DNA of 64,000 nt from Streptomyces nitrosporeus (GCF_008704555.1 NZ_CP023702.1:186001-250000); one strand, 5' to 3'. Positions 52,098 to 61,814 are shown, counted from the stretch's first letter. The notes: generated by a model not told the origin, from the sequence alone. Numbers and translations are program-made.

Positions 52098-53386
52098 CGG
52101 TGGCCGCCTGTCCCGGTGGCCACGGGCGCGGGGGTGATGAGCAGGGCGTCCTCCATGGCGCGGACCGCCGCCGTGTCCTTCGCGACCTGCTCGGGGTCGG
52201 GGTGGGCCAGGACGACGAAGCCGAGGGTGAGGGTGGCCAGCAGGTCTCGGGTCACCTCGATCAGGTCGCCGTCACGGAGTTTGACCGCCGAGTGGTGGTA
52301 GGAGGGCAGCTCCTCGATACCGCGCAGGGCCGCGGTGTTCGAGACGGTGCCGGGCCGGCGGGCCATCAGGAACAGCACCGTCATGTGCTTCAGCAGGTGG
52401 TACCCCTTCGGGGCGGCCTCCTCCCCGGCGAACCAGCGGACCGCGCGGTGCACCTGGCTGTCCCCGGTCGCCACGAGGTTGAACGCGGGGTGGCCGCCCC
52501 CGTGCGGGCGGGAGTTGATCTCGATCAGCCGGGGGCCGCCGGCGGTCAGCATGATCTCGATGTGCGCGGTGCCGTGCCGCAGGCCCACCGCGTCGAGGAC
52601 GGCCTCCGCGTAGCGGGTCAGCACCGGCACCTCCGGGCTGTCCGGCGCGACCCAGGTGAGGCTCTGGTAGACGGCCATCTGCCCGCCGTTGTCCGTCTTC
52701 CCGTAGCGGCAGATGTCTGCGACGGTGTGCCGGCCCCGGTGGCTGAAGGTGTCGACGACGAACTCGGTGCCGTGGGCGTACTCCTGGACCAGCATCCGGT
52801 CGTTGAGGTTGTGCCACTGGTTGATCCGGCCGAGCTGGGCGTCGAACGGGATCCGCCAGTCCGTGCCCGCCGGTACGCGGGTGACCCCGTCGGTGCTGCC
52901 GCTCTTGGGCGGCTTGACGACCAGGTCCTTGCCCCGCAGGCCCTCCCGGTCGATCCAGGCCCGCACCGCCTCCGGATCGTCGGTGCAGATCTGGGCGATG
53001 GCGGGGACGCCCGCGTCACGCAGGGCCTGGGCCATGGCGCCCTTGTCCCGGCGCGCGGCGGCCAGCGCCGGGACGTTGGCCTGTTCCGGGAGCAGGCGTC
53101 CGGTGAGCTGGTCGGCGAGTTCGACACCGCTCTCGGCGCCCGCCAGCACACAGCGCGGTGACAGTGGCCGCAGCGCCGCCACGAGGCGGTCCAGGTCGCC
53201 GTCGAAGGTGTGGATCCGGTGGTGGAGCGCGGGGTCCCAGGAGTCGGCGTAGGCCGCGGGAACCGCCGGAAGCGAGCTGACCGCGACCGTGGCGATGCCG
53301 CGGGAGGCGAACTCCGGCGCGTACTGCGCCCCGGAGGAGAAGGGATCGACGATGACGGCCGCCTGGGAGACGGGCAAGGGGTTCAA
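52094..53386 (-). CDS. ATP-grasp ligase of the nitrosourea cluster
   Basis: 430 residues, TTG start at 53386 with AGGA upstream. KDLVVKPPKSGSTDGV is the ATP-grasp lysine/loop region and GTAHIEIMLTAGGPRLIEIN with SRPHGGGHP the Mg-binding end. It would form an amide or activate a carboxylate. In the streptozotocin-type pathway an ATP-grasp enzyme is among the conserved cluster genes; its step is not deducible here. Not closely similar to the ATP-grasp at 12346-13602. Confidence 0.88.
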   Translation of the reverse strand: MNPLPVSQAAVIVDPFSSGAQYAPEFASRGIATVAVSSLPAVPAAYADSWDPALHHRIHTFDGDLDRLVAALRPLSPRCVLAGAESGVELADQLTGRLLPEQANVPALAAARRDKGAMAQALRDAGVPAIAQICTDDPEAVRAWIDREGLRGKDLVVKPPKSGSTDGVTRVPAGTDWRIPFDAQLGRINQWHNLNDRMLVQEYAHGTEFVVDTFSHRGRHTVADICRYGKTDNGGQMAVYQSLTWVAPDSPEVPVLTRYAEAVLDAVGLRHGTAHIEIMLTAGGPRLIEINSRPHGGGHPAFNLVATGDSQVHRAVRWFAGEEAAPKGYHLLKHMTVLFLMARRPGTVSNTAALRGIEELPSYHHSAVKLRDGDLIEVTRDLLATLTLGFVVLAHPDPEQVAKDTAAVRAMEDALLITPAPVATGTGGHR

Positions 53387-53434
53387 CGGGGGATCCTGTC
53401 TGCCGGGGCGGCAGCACGCCGCTCCCGCGGCGGT

Positions 53435-53770
53435 TCAGTCCCCGGCGGCGAGCGCCGGGGACAGCGGTAGATGGCAGAGTTCCACGGCGGCGCCCTCCGG
53501 GCCCGGCAGCACCGCGGTGACGGTGTCGCCGGACCGGACGGCGGGCACCTGACGGCGCAGCCGGCTGAGCGATGTGCCCCGCTCGTGCCAGGGGCAGACC
53601 AGCCGCCGGCCGTCCGCGTCCGGTACGCCCAGGTTGAGCGGGCCGCCCCGGTGCGGGCAGGACGCGGGGAGCACCGCGCCCCCGGTCCCGGTGCGGATGT
53701 ACACGTACGGCAGGTCGGCGACCCGGACGCAGTTGCCCGCTCCGCTGGTCCGGAAGGTCACGAGAGGCAT
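53435..53770 (-). CDS. Rieske [2Fe-2S] ferredoxin-like protein
   Basis: 111 residues. Both Rieske boxes are present: CPHRGGPLNLG and CPWHERGTSL. No oxygenase domain, so it is a stand-alone electron carrier. ATG overlaps the sznF-like stop by 13 nt. Likely supplies electrons to the diiron centre of the neighbouring enzyme or to another oxygenase of the cluster. Confidence 0.88.
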   Translation of the reverse strand: MPLVTFRTSGAGNCVRVADLPYVYIRTGTGGAVLPASCPHRGGPLNLGVPDADGRRLVCPWHERGTSLSRLRRQVPAVRSGDTVTAVLPGPEGAAVELCHLPLSPALAAGD

Positions 53771-55179
53771 GTGCGGTGATCCCCGACCGAGTAGATCTGG
53801 TAGACGCACTCCTCGGACTCGATGATCGCGCCGTGCAGGCGGTTGCGCTGGATCACCGTTCCCTCTCCGGCCTCCAGGATGCGGTAGGAGTTGAAGCCGC
53901 TGACGAAGCGCATGGTGCCGCTGACGATGTGGCAGAGTTCGTCGCCCTCGTGGCTGTGGGTGTTCGACAGTTCGCCGTGGGGTTCCACGATGTCGGCCAC
54001 GGGGGCGGTGACCCGGCCCTCCTGGATCGCCGCGTACACGGGGTCGTGCAGATCCTTGTACCGGTCGGCGTCGTCCATCCACGCGATCTGGGTGGCGAAG
54101 TCGTCGTCCGCGATGGTGTTCAGCAGCCGGAACTCCTCGATGCCGCGCACGATCTCCGGGATGATCTGCTCGCCGTGGCGCTCGATCAGCGGCTTCACCA
54201 GCTTGTCCAGCGCCATCCGCCCGTGGTGCTGATCGATGTGGACGTGCTCCGAGAAGTACCGGGCGTCCGCGGCGCCGTCGAACACGTCCGCGAGAAGGCT
54301 CTCCGCGCGACGGCAGAAATCGACCAGGGTGCTTTCCGTGTAGTACAGCGCCCCGACATAACGGAAGAAGTTCTCGTGGTTCTTCCCCAGATAGTGGAAG
54401 TAGTTGTTCAGCGCCAGGCTGGACACCAGGTAGTACTGCCAGTAACGGTGGACGTCGGACCCCAGACCGACGGATTCCAAGGTCGCCTCGAAAAGAGTGC
54501 TGTGCTTGGTGTCGTGGACGCCGTAACCGTACTCGTCGATCAGGATCTTGAACCATTCGGACTGCTCGGCGCCGTAATAGCCGAGTACGTTCCGGGCCAT
54601 CGGTGACGCCTCGGAAAGGAAATCGGGGGCGAACTGGATGAGCCACATCCGGGCCGCCCGCCGCGGGTCGGCGGAGTCGCGGATCGCCTTCTCCGCGGGG
54701 GACGCCCCGCCCTGGGCGTAGACGTCCAGTCCCTCCAGGTAGGTGAGCAGACCGTCGGTGGTCCAGTCACCGCTCACCTCGACCTCCTGGTCGAGGAAGC
54801 CGAAGGCGAAACGTTCCAGCGCCGGCCTGATCATCTCGCCGCGGGCCCGGTTGTCCGGGCTGTAGTAGCGGCGGAAGTCCTCCGTCAGCTCGCCCAGCCC
54901 GGCCTTCGGGAAGAACACCAGGTCGGCTTCGTAGATGCTGGTGAGCAGGCGCTGGGCGGCCAGGCTGCTGTACTCCAGGACCTGTGCGCGGCCCGGCACC
55001 CGGTCGAAGTCCAGGTAGGGCAGCACCTGGGGGCGCAGTTGCCGTCGGTAGGGGTTGTCGGAGTTCTCCCACTCCTCGTTGTCCGTGTAGACCGGGTTGG
55101 CCGCGTAGCCGACGACGGCCTCGCGGAGCGCGTCACCGCGCAGTTCGAACGGCTGGTAGGGAACAGGTGCGTGTGACAT
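53758..55179 (-). CDS. sznF: N-nitrosourea-forming diiron/cupin metalloenzyme (SznF-like)
   Basis: 473 residues from ATG 55179, the length of SznF. N-terminal dimerisation part; a central haem-oxygenase-like diiron domain with ligand-bearing strips FLSEASPM, IDEYGYGVHDTKH, YYTEST and EHVHIDQHHGR; and a C-terminal cupin with THSHEGDEL and RNRLHG histidines. SznF hydroxylates both guanidine nitrogens of N-omega-methyl-L-arginine and its cupin rearranges the product to an N-nitrosourea in streptozotocin biosynthesis. All metal-ligand motifs appear intact, so it is probably active. Follows the methyltransferase gene by 65 nt. Confidence 0.92.
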   Translation of the reverse strand: MSHAPVPYQPFELRGDALREAVVGYAANPVYTDNEEWENSDNPYRRQLRPQVLPYLDFDRVPGRAQVLEYSSLAAQRLLTSIYEADLVFFPKAGLGELTEDFRRYYSPDNRARGEMIRPALERFAFGFLDQEVEVSGDWTTDGLLTYLEGLDVYAQGGASPAEKAIRDSADPRRAARMWLIQFAPDFLSEASPMARNVLGYYGAEQSEWFKILIDEYGYGVHDTKHSTLFEATLESVGLGSDVHRYWQYYLVSSLALNNYFHYLGKNHENFFRYVGALYYTESTLVDFCRRAESLLADVFDGAADARYFSEHVHIDQHHGRMALDKLVKPLIERHGEQIIPEIVRGIEEFRLLNTIADDDFATQIAWMDDADRYKDLHDPVYAAIQEGRVTAPVADIVEPHGELSNTHSHEGDELCHIVSGTMRFVSGFNSYRILEAGEGTVIQRNRLHGAIIESEECVYQIYSVGDHRTCLS

Positions 55180-55244
55180 GTTCGGATCTGCCTTCCGCTG
55201 GTGGATGTGTGGAACCGCGGTCCGGGCGGTGTCGCGCGGGGCGG

Positions 55245-56282
55245 TCACGCGAGGGAGAGGCTGGTCTCGCTCCAGGAGAGGTCGAGCATCAGGGTGGAGC
55301 CGGCCTCCACGTCGACCGGCTCGGCCAGGGGGACCAGTGCCTGCATCCAGTGGGAGCCGATGTTCTCCGGCGAGTTGCGCAGGGTGACACCGCCCCCCAG
55401 GTCCAGCTCGAACCAGGCGGCCAGGCCGTGCACCGTCCCCGACTCGCTCACCGGCACCGCGAGTTTGCGACCGCCGGGCTCCAGCGGATCCGCGGCGAAG
55501 TCGAAGGAGACCAGTTCCACCCGGTCCGAGAGCGCCCGGTGCGGCCAGGTGTGCAGACGGATCGGGAAGTGGCCGGGCGTGGCGAAGGAGTTCAGGCGGG
55601 AGACGTCGAAGCCGCTGGCCGAGCCGACCCGGTTCAGGTTCACCGCGTTCTCGCTCTGCAGCAGCGAGCCCAGCAGCCGGGCCCGCCGCGGGAGCATCAC
55701 CCCGCCCGGGGCCAGCAGTTCACGGCGCGCGTGCCGGACCGACGGCAGGATGCCCTCGCCGATCAGACCGCAGTCCACGATCTCGGAGATCACCGCGTCC
55801 ACCCGCCGGGGCAGCTCCCGGCCGACCGCCAGTTCGTCGGAGCGGCAGGCCAGCACCGTCACCTGGCCGGCGAGGCCCTCGGCCGCCACCACCTGCCGGG
55901 CCACCTCCGCCATCAGCGGGTTCGCCTCGCAGCTGTACACCTGGGCGGCTCCGGCGCGTACCGCCATCATCGCCAGCAGGCCGGTGCCCGCGCCGATGTC
56001 CAGCACCGTCCCGCCCTGCGGAACGACCCGTTCCAGGGCCGTGGCCAGGGCATCGTTGCGCTCGTGGTCGTTGAGCATGGCGAAGTGCCAGCGCGGCACC
56101 GACTCACGGGCGAACTCCCGGAACGCGGGGAGCGCCGTCGACAGGCCGTCCGGCTCCGCCAGCACCCGGGCGGCCGCCTCCGCGGCCCGGCTGAGTTCCT
56201 GCGCCCTGGCGCGGAGCCCCGCCAAGGCCAGTCGTATGTCTCCCTCAGCCGTCAGATCGGTGATGCTCGTCAATTGAGGCAT
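55245..56282 (-). CDS. sznE: Arginine N-methyltransferase (SznE-like, PRMT fold)
   Basis: 345 residues. PRMT-type core: HFAMLNDHERNDAL, SAM motif GGTVLDIGAGTGLLAMMAV, acidic CEANPLMAEVA, and the double-E-like loop VISEIVDCGLIGEGILPS. C-terminal beta barrel follows. Protein-arginine-methyltransferase-like enzymes next to sznF methylate free L-arginine to N-omega-methylarginine, the SznF substrate. First gene of the minus-strand unit; the 296-nt AT-richer stretch upstream must hold its promoter. Confidence 0.9.
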   Translation of the reverse strand: MPQLTSITDLTAEGDIRLALAGLRARAQELSRAAEAAARVLAEPDGLSTALPAFREFARESVPRWHFAMLNDHERNDALATALERVVPQGGTVLDIGAGTGLLAMMAVRAGAAQVYSCEANPLMAEVARQVVAAEGLAGQVTVLACRSDELAVGRELPRRVDAVISEIVDCGLIGEGILPSVRHARRELLAPGGVMLPRRARLLGSLLQSENAVNLNRVGSASGFDVSRLNSFATPGHFPIRLHTWPHRALSDRVELVSFDFAADPLEPGGRKLAVPVSESGTVHGLAAWFELDLGGGVTLRNSPENIGSHWMQALVPLAEPVDVEAGSTLMLDLSWSETSLSLA

Positions 56283-56578
56283 GTCGATTCGCAGACTCCT
56301 AGCGGAATAGCATTCGAGACACGCTGGTACGGGAAACGGTGTCGAGCCATCCGAACAGGGGCTCCGGTCCGCCCCGTATCTCGTTCGGAAAAAGCACCGT
56401 GCGCGAGAAGAACAGTGGGTTTATGGGAAGTGTCGAAAAGTCGAACCGGTGGAAGCGCCGGAGGGCCCGGATACGAATTCCGGTGTTCCGATTCCCCTGC
56501 GCCGGATCGATTAGAGCATTACCCCGGGTGAGGGGCAAGGACGTACGTCGAGGAGCAGTACTTGTCCCCCGGCGGGGC
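56283..56578 (-). promoter_or_regulatory. Upstream region of the szn-type operon
   Basis: Less GC-rich than its surroundings, with several A/T runs (CGGAAAAAGC, GTGGGTTTATGGG). No confident operator. It separates sznE from the IS701-like gene on the same strand. Confidence 0.4.
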
Positions 56579-57685
56579 TCAACGGCCGGCGGATTCGGCC
56601 CGGCCGGTCTTCACCGGATCCGGAGGGCTGGGCTTCGACGTCCTCGGGGCCGCCTCCAGTCGCAGCGCGGCGGCCGTCATCGCCAGGGTGGTGTGCCGGT
56701 ACCAGGCCACCCAGCTGCGCACTTGGTGGCTGCTGAGCCCGGCCCGGGCGTCGGCCTCGTGAACGGCCCTGGCGGCGGCCGGGCCGGCCGCCGCCATCGT
56801 CCGGGCCGCCGGGATGCCCGGGGCGGTGAGCGAGGCGTGCAGCAGAAAGCGGGAGGTACGGCCCGAGGGGTGGCGGCGGGCGAGGAGGGTGAGGCCGAAG
56901 CCGGGGGCCGGGCGCCCGAACGCCGCTCCGAGGCTCCGGCTGAGCAGTTGCCAGGACTCCTTCTGCCGCGGTTCGGCGGGCGGCACCGGGGGGCCGGGGA
57001 GCTGCGGCAGCTCGATGCAGAACGGGAGGCGGCGGAGGCACAGCCACTGGCGCAGCCCGGGACCGGCGAATTCCGGCCCTCCGAACACCCAGTCGACAGG
57101 GACCGAGGCCGCGAGCGCGCGCTCCAGCATCTCCTGGCCGAGGTCGGCCATGCTCCGCGGCCGTATCCGCTCCGGCGGCACACCGGCCCGTGCGCAGCGT
57201 GCCGGGTCCGAGGTCCACTGCGGCGGCAGGTGCAGTTCCCGGTCGATCAGGCCGCCCACGCCCCGTGACACGTAGCAGAGCAGGGCCGCGGCCTGGGTGT
57301 TGCGCTCACGTCCCGCCGCCTTCGCCGGGACGACCGCGACCGAGCCGGTGCCCGCCCGCACCGTCTCGTGGCGGCGGAGCACCACGCAGGACCCAAAGGC
57401 CCCCAGCCGCGAGACGACATGGGCGCGGACGCTGTCGCGCAGCAGGTCGGCGTCCCACACGGTGCGGGTGAGCAGCCGCTGCGTGCTCCACACGCTGCCG
57501 GAGCCCGCCCGGGCGGCGATCTCCGCGGCGCTGCCCCTGGCGGGGTCGGCAAGCAGCGCCCGGACGTAGGCGAGCGCCAGGTCGCGGGGCTCCGCACGGG
57601 CGAAGTGGCCGCTGAGAAGCGTCAGCATCTCCGAGGCGGCGGGAGGGGCGGTACGGGATCGAGGCGAACGAGGTAAGTCGGGCAT
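56579..57685 (-). CDS. IS701-transposase-like protein with altered catalytic residues
   Basis: 368 residues with GGAGG ribosome site. Alignable in kind to IS701 DDE transposases (HFARAEPRDLALAYVRALL; WSTQRLLTRTVWDADLLRDS; LIDRELHLPPQWTSDPARCA; MLERALAASVPVDWVFG). The strip that normally reads VVDETGFLKKG is VVLRRHETVRAG and the VTADExYG strip is VFGGPEFAG, so two catalytic acids appear lost. No terminal repeats flank it. A domesticated, non-transposing DNA-binding protein, perhaps the cluster regulator, is my inference. Confidence 0.75.
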   Translation of the reverse strand: MPDLPRSPRSRTAPPAASEMLTLLSGHFARAEPRDLALAYVRALLADPARGSAAEIAARAGSGSVWSTQRLLTRTVWDADLLRDSVRAHVVSRLGAFGSCVVLRRHETVRAGTGSVAVVPAKAAGRERNTQAAALLCYVSRGVGGLIDRELHLPPQWTSDPARCARAGVPPERIRPRSMADLGQEMLERALAASVPVDWVFGGPEFAGPGLRQWLCLRRLPFCIELPQLPGPPVPPAEPRQKESWQLLSRSLGAAFGRPAPGFGLTLLARRHPSGRTSRFLLHASLTAPGIPAARTMAAAGPAAARAVHEADARAGLSSHQVRSWVAWYRHTTLAMTAAALRLEAAPRTSKPSPPDPVKTGRAESAGR

Positions 57686-57701
57686 GACCAGAACCTCCGA
57701 T

Positions 57702-57713
57702 AGGTCTAGACCT
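57702..57713. promoter_or_regulatory. GntR/DasR-type palindrome AGGTCTAGACCT
   Basis: A perfect 12-bp palindrome with the GGTCTAGACC core of the DasR responsive element; the outer bases do not match the full dre consensus. It lies 17 nt before the IS701-like start, within the divergent region 57686-57935. DasR senses glucosamine/GlcNAc phosphates; the streptozotocin sugar is glucosamine-derived. Confidence 0.55.
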
Positions 57714-57935
57714 TAAGGTGCGCGGCGAGAATAGTCGGTCCCCGGCACTCCGGTAACCCCTCGACAGCTCTCGGTGACGGCGGCGCGGGTCCGCGGCCCG
57801 GGCCCGTCACGTTCCGTCACGGCGCCGGTGCCGCCCCGGGACCCCCTGGCGCCGGTGTGCAACCACGGCGCCGCTTCCGGTGTTTCCCCCACGTCCGAAC
57901 CGATCAGACACCCGACTCACCAGGCGAGGCGTGAG

Positions 57936-59411
57936 ATGAGCGAACCCACCGACCTGAGCGCCATCCGGCTGGCCGAGGCGATCCGCAACCGCGAGATCTC
58001 CCCGGTCGAAGCGGTCCAGGCGGCGCTGGACCGGATCGAGAAGATCAACCCGGCCGTCAACGCCTTCGTCACCGTCTGCGGTGAGCGCGCACTCGACCGG
58101 GCCGCGGCGGCCGAACGGGCCCTCGGTGACGGCACCGCGACCGGCCCGCTGCACGGTGTCCCCATAGGGGTGAAGGACCTCGATCCGGTGGCCGGGGTCC
58201 GGATGGCCCGGGGCTCCCTGGTGTTCGCCGAGGACACCCCGCAGGAGACCATCCTCTGCGTCGAGAAGCTCGAACAGGCCGGCGCGATCGTCGTGGGCAA
58301 GACCAACACCCCCGAGTTCGGGTTCAAGGCCACCACCGACAGCGCCCTGTTCGGCCCCGCCTCCACGCCCTTCAACCGCACCATGAACGCGGGCGGCTCC
58401 TCCGGCGGCAGCGCCGCCGCGGTCGCCTCCGGCATGGTGCCGCTCGCCCAGGGGTCCGACGCCGGCGGCTCACTGCGTGTGCCCGCCGCGTTCTGCGGGG
58501 TCTTCACCCTGATGCCGAGCTTCGGCCGGGTCCCGGTGCCCGCCAAGCCGAACGCCTTCCGCCGGCTCAACCCGATGGTCTGCTACGCGCCTCTCGCCCG
58601 CACCGTCGCGGACGCCGCCCTCGGCGTCGATCTGATGTCCGGCGCCCACCCCTACGACCCGTACTCGTTCCCCGCCCCCGAGAAGCTCACCGACGCCCTC
58701 CACGGGGACCTCACCGGGCTGACCGTCGCCTACAGCCCCGACCTCGGCGGCTATCCGGTCGAGCCGGAGGTCGAGGCCGCCGTCCGGGCCGCCCTGCCCG
58801 CGCTCCGCGACGCCGGCGCCACGGTGGAGGAGGTCGGCTTCCGGCTGCCCCTGCCGCACGGGGACCTGACCGCCATGTGGCGCCGTTACCTGTCGGTCGC
58901 CCACGCCGAGTCCGCCGCCATCTCCCGCGACAACGGGATCGACCTGCTCGGCGCGTACGCCGGCTCCATCGACCAGGGCTACCTCGACTCCGTCCGGGTC
59001 GGCGAGTCGTTCAGCGCCGTGGACTTCCGGCTGGAGGACCTCGACCGCACCCGGGTGCTCTACGCCTTCGAGGAGCTCTTCGACCGCTACGACCTCGTGG
59101 TCAGCCCGGTGAACGCCGTCACCGGCATCCCCAACTCCGCCGGGCGCGACACGGTCGGCCCCGACACCGTCGAGGGCCAGGCCGTCGATCCGTTCGTCGG
59201 CTGGTCCCTGACCAGCCCGTTCAACCTGATCGGCAGCCCCGCCGCGTCCGTCCCCGTCGGCCGGGCCCGCAACGGCGTCCCCGTCGGACTGCAACTCGCC
59301 GCCCGCCGCAGGAACGACGCCCTCGTCGTCCGCGCCGCGGCCGCCATCGAGAGCCGCCTGCCCTGGGCGGCCGGCTACGAGGACCTGGACCTGGACGCCA
59401 CCACCGTCTGA
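57936..59411 (+). CDS. Amidase-signature family hydrolase
   Basis: 491 residues from ATG 57936. Ser-cisSer-Lys triad strips are present: GVPIGVKDL (Lys), NAGGSSGGSAAAVASGMVPL (cis-Ser) and GSDAGGSLRVPAAFCGV (nucleophile Ser). Hydrolyses or transfers amide groups. First plus-strand gene of the cluster; may release or transfer the N-nitrosourea unit to the amino sugar, but the step is not proven. Confidence 0.88.
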   Translation: MSEPTDLSAIRLAEAIRNREISPVEAVQAALDRIEKINPAVNAFVTVCGERALDRAAAAERALGDGTATGPLHGVPIGVKDLDPVAGVRMARGSLVFAEDTPQETILCVEKLEQAGAIVVGKTNTPEFGFKATTDSALFGPASTPFNRTMNAGGSSGGSAAAVASGMVPLAQGSDAGGSLRVPAAFCGVFTLMPSFGRVPVPAKPNAFRRLNPMVCYAPLARTVADAALGVDLMSGAHPYDPYSFPAPEKLTDALHGDLTGLTVAYSPDLGGYPVEPEVEAAVRAALPALRDAGATVEEVGFRLPLPHGDLTAMWRRYLSVAHAESAAISRDNGIDLLGAYAGSIDQGYLDSVRVGESFSAVDFRLEDLDRTRVLYAFEELFDRYDLVVSPVNAVTGIPNSAGRDTVGPDTVEGQAVDPFVGWSLTSPFNLIGSPAASVPVGRARNGVPVGLQLAARRRNDALVVRAAAAIESRLPWAAGYEDLDLDATTV

Positions 59412-59519
59412 CCCGGCCACCGCCCGGACGGACGCCGCCGGGACGGCCACCGGCACCCATCGGGGCCGTCCGGGCGGACGGCCCCCCTCCCCGGCGGGGA
59501 GCGAAGATCGGAGAAACCC

Positions 59520-61025
59520 GTGCACACCACCACCGGCGGCCGCAGCGGACTCGGCAGCGCCGCCGCCCTCCTCGTGCTGCTGGTCGGACAGGCGATGGCC
59601 AACATCGACCTGGCGATCGTCAACCTCGCCGTACCCGCGATCAGCGTCGACCTCGACGTCAGCAGCTCCGAACTCACGCTCATCGTCACCGCCTACGCGC
59701 TCTGCTCCGCCGTGCTCCTCGCCCCGGCCGCCCGGCTCGGCGAACGCCAGGGCGTCCGCCGGGTCTATCTGTGGGGCCTGACGCTCTTCACCTTCTCCTC
59801 CGTCGTCTGCGGGGTGGCGACCAGCGCCGCCGTGCTCATCTTCGGACGGTGCCTGCAAGGGGCCGCCACCGCCCTGATGATCTCCCAGGTGCTGGTCGGC
59901 ATCCACCGCTGGTTCACCGGCCCGGCCCGCGCCCGCGCCCTGGGCTGGAACGTCCTCACGCTCTCCGGCGGTGCCGCGCTCGGCCAGGTCCTCGGCGGCA
60001 CCATCGTCTCCGCCGACCTGCTGGGCACCGGCTGGCGGGCCGTGTTCCTGATCAACGTGCCCATCGGCGTACTGATCCTGGCGCTCGGCCTGTTCCTGCT
60101 CCCGCACGACCGGCCCGCCACCACGGCCGGCCGCGGCGACAACGACGTCCCCGGCACCGTGCTGCTCGCCGCCACCACGCTCGCCGTCCTCATCCCGCTC
60201 AGCCTGGAGCGGCCCGGCGGGCTCTGGGTGCTGCTGGCCGCGGCCGTACCGCTCGCCGTCCAGTTCGTCCGTACCGAACGGCGGGTCATCGCCCGCAACG
60301 GCACCCCCGCGCTCGACCTGCGCCCCCTGAGCGCCACCAGCGTCCGCTGGTCACTGGCCTCCTACGCCGGCACCACGCTGACCTACATCGCCATGCTCTA
60401 CCTGCTCTCCCTGCACGTGCAGCAGCAGCTGGGCCTTCCGGCCTGGCAGGCGGGCCTCGTCCCGCTCGGCTGGGTTCTCGCCTTCGGCCTCGCCGGCCCC
60501 GCCTTCGCCCGCTCCCCGCAGGCCCTGACCCGCTTCCTCCCGTTCATCGGCTGCGCAATGCTCACGGTGACGTACGCGCTCGCGTCCTTCGTACCCGCCG
60601 GTGCGGGCACCGCCATCTGGCCGCTGACCGCCGTGCTCTGCATCGGGGGCTTCGGCCTCGGCATCAACCACACCTCCCTGCTCAACCTGCTCACGGCCAC
60701 CGTCTCGCCGCGCTACGCCGGCACGCTCAGCGGCACCGTCAACACCCTCTCCACCGTCGTCGGGGTCACCGGCGTCGCCCTCTTCGGCGCCGCCTACTCC
60801 TGGTTCAGCCGCAGCGCCTGGGCGGGATCCGCGACCGCCTGGGTCCTCACCTGCGTCGGGCTCGCCCTCATCGCCGGGCTCTGCAGCTTCGCCGCGCTCC
60901 GCGCCATCAGCACCGCACCGGCCGGGCACCCGGACCCCGGCACCGCGGCCGGCGCAACCGCCGCGCCCACCGCGGTGTTCTCCACCAAGGAGAACACCGG
61001 ACACACGACGCCCACCGCCGACTGA
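59520..61025 (+). CDS. MFS transporter, DHA2-type drug exporter
   Basis: 501 residues, GTG start with GGAGAAACCC ahead. About 14 hydrophobic segments; motif A variant LGERQGVRRVYLWG and motif C-like GGAALGQVLGG. Multidrug/antibiotic exporters of this type are common resistance genes in biosynthetic clusters; probable exporter of the nitrosourea product. Confidence 0.9.
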   Translation: MHTTTGGRSGLGSAAALLVLLVGQAMANIDLAIVNLAVPAISVDLDVSSSELTLIVTAYALCSAVLLAPAARLGERQGVRRVYLWGLTLFTFSSVVCGVATSAAVLIFGRCLQGAATALMISQVLVGIHRWFTGPARARALGWNVLTLSGGAALGQVLGGTIVSADLLGTGWRAVFLINVPIGVLILALGLFLLPHDRPATTAGRGDNDVPGTVLLAATTLAVLIPLSLERPGGLWVLLAAAVPLAVQFVRTERRVIARNGTPALDLRPLSATSVRWSLASYAGTTLTYIAMLYLLSLHVQQQLGLPAWQAGLVPLGWVLAFGLAGPAFARSPQALTRFLPFIGCAMLTVTYALASFVPAGAGTAIWPLTAVLCIGGFGLGINHTSLLNLLTATVSPRYAGTLSGTVNTLSTVVGVTGVALFGAAYSWFSRSAWAGSATAWVLTCVGLALIAGLCSFAALRAISTAPAGHPDPGTAAGATAAPTAVFSTKENTGHTTPTAD

Positions 61026-61085
61026 TCCGCCCGTGCCGCCCGTTTCACCGGCGAGAGCCGGCCGAACCACGAAGGACGACCAGCG

Positions 61086-61757
61086 ATGACAGTGCCCGAA
61101 CCCCACCGCATCCAGGCCAAGGCAGCCCTGTTCGATCTCGACGGGACCCTGGTGGCGACCGAGCACCGCAGCCGTGCCGCCTGGACCCGGCTCTTCACCA
61201 GCCACGGCCTGCCCTGCGACGACGCGCTGCTGGCGACCTTCGTCGGACGGCGTGGCCAGGAAGCACTCGCCGACCACGTCCACCGTTTCGGCGGGCCCAC
61301 CGTGGACGAACTGTTCGACGAGGCGTGCGGCTATCTGACGGGCCCGGACAGCCCGCCGCCGTACGCCGTCCCCGGGGCCGCCGAACTCCTCGCCGACCTG
61401 CACTCCCGCGGCGTTCCCCTCGCCGTGGTCACCTCGGGCCTGCGGGCCCACGCCACCGAACTGCTCGCCCACGTGGGCGGTGCCGAACTGTTCCAGGTCA
61501 TCGTCACCGCCGAGGACGTCCAGGCCGGCAAGCCCGACCCCCAGGGGTACCTGGCCGCCTGCCGGGCCCTCGGGGTCCACCCGGCCGACGGGATCGCCTT
61601 CGAGGACGCCCCGGCCGGGATCCGGGCCGCCGCGGCCGCCGGGCTGCGCTGCGTCGCGCTCACCACCACCCACACCGGGGCCGACCTCGCCCGGGCCGAT
61701 GTGGTGGTGCCCGACCTCACCGCCCTGCGCTGGGCCCGGGACCCGGACGGCCGCTGA
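61086..61757 (+). CDS. HAD-family phosphatase (beta-phosphoglucomutase-like)
   Basis: 223 residues. HAD motif I LFDLDGTLVATE, motif II VVTSG, motif III Lys in AGKPDPQGY and motif IV AFEDAPAGI are intact. Dephosphorylates sugar phosphates. In this cluster it could remove phosphate from a glucosamine-6-phosphate-type intermediate. Confidence 0.9.
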   Translation: MTVPEPHRIQAKAALFDLDGTLVATEHRSRAAWTRLFTSHGLPCDDALLATFVGRRGQEALADHVHRFGGPTVDELFDEACGYLTGPDSPPPYAVPGAAELLADLHSRGVPLAVVTSGLRAHATELLAHVGGAELFQVIVTAEDVQAGKPDPQGYLAACRALGVHPADGIAFEDAPAGIRAAAAAGLRCVALTTTHTGADLARADVVVPDLTALRWARDPDGR

Positions 61758-61814
61758 CCAGCCGGCCCCACCGGCATCACCGAACGCACCTGACACCCCC
61801 ATGGAGCCGCGAAC

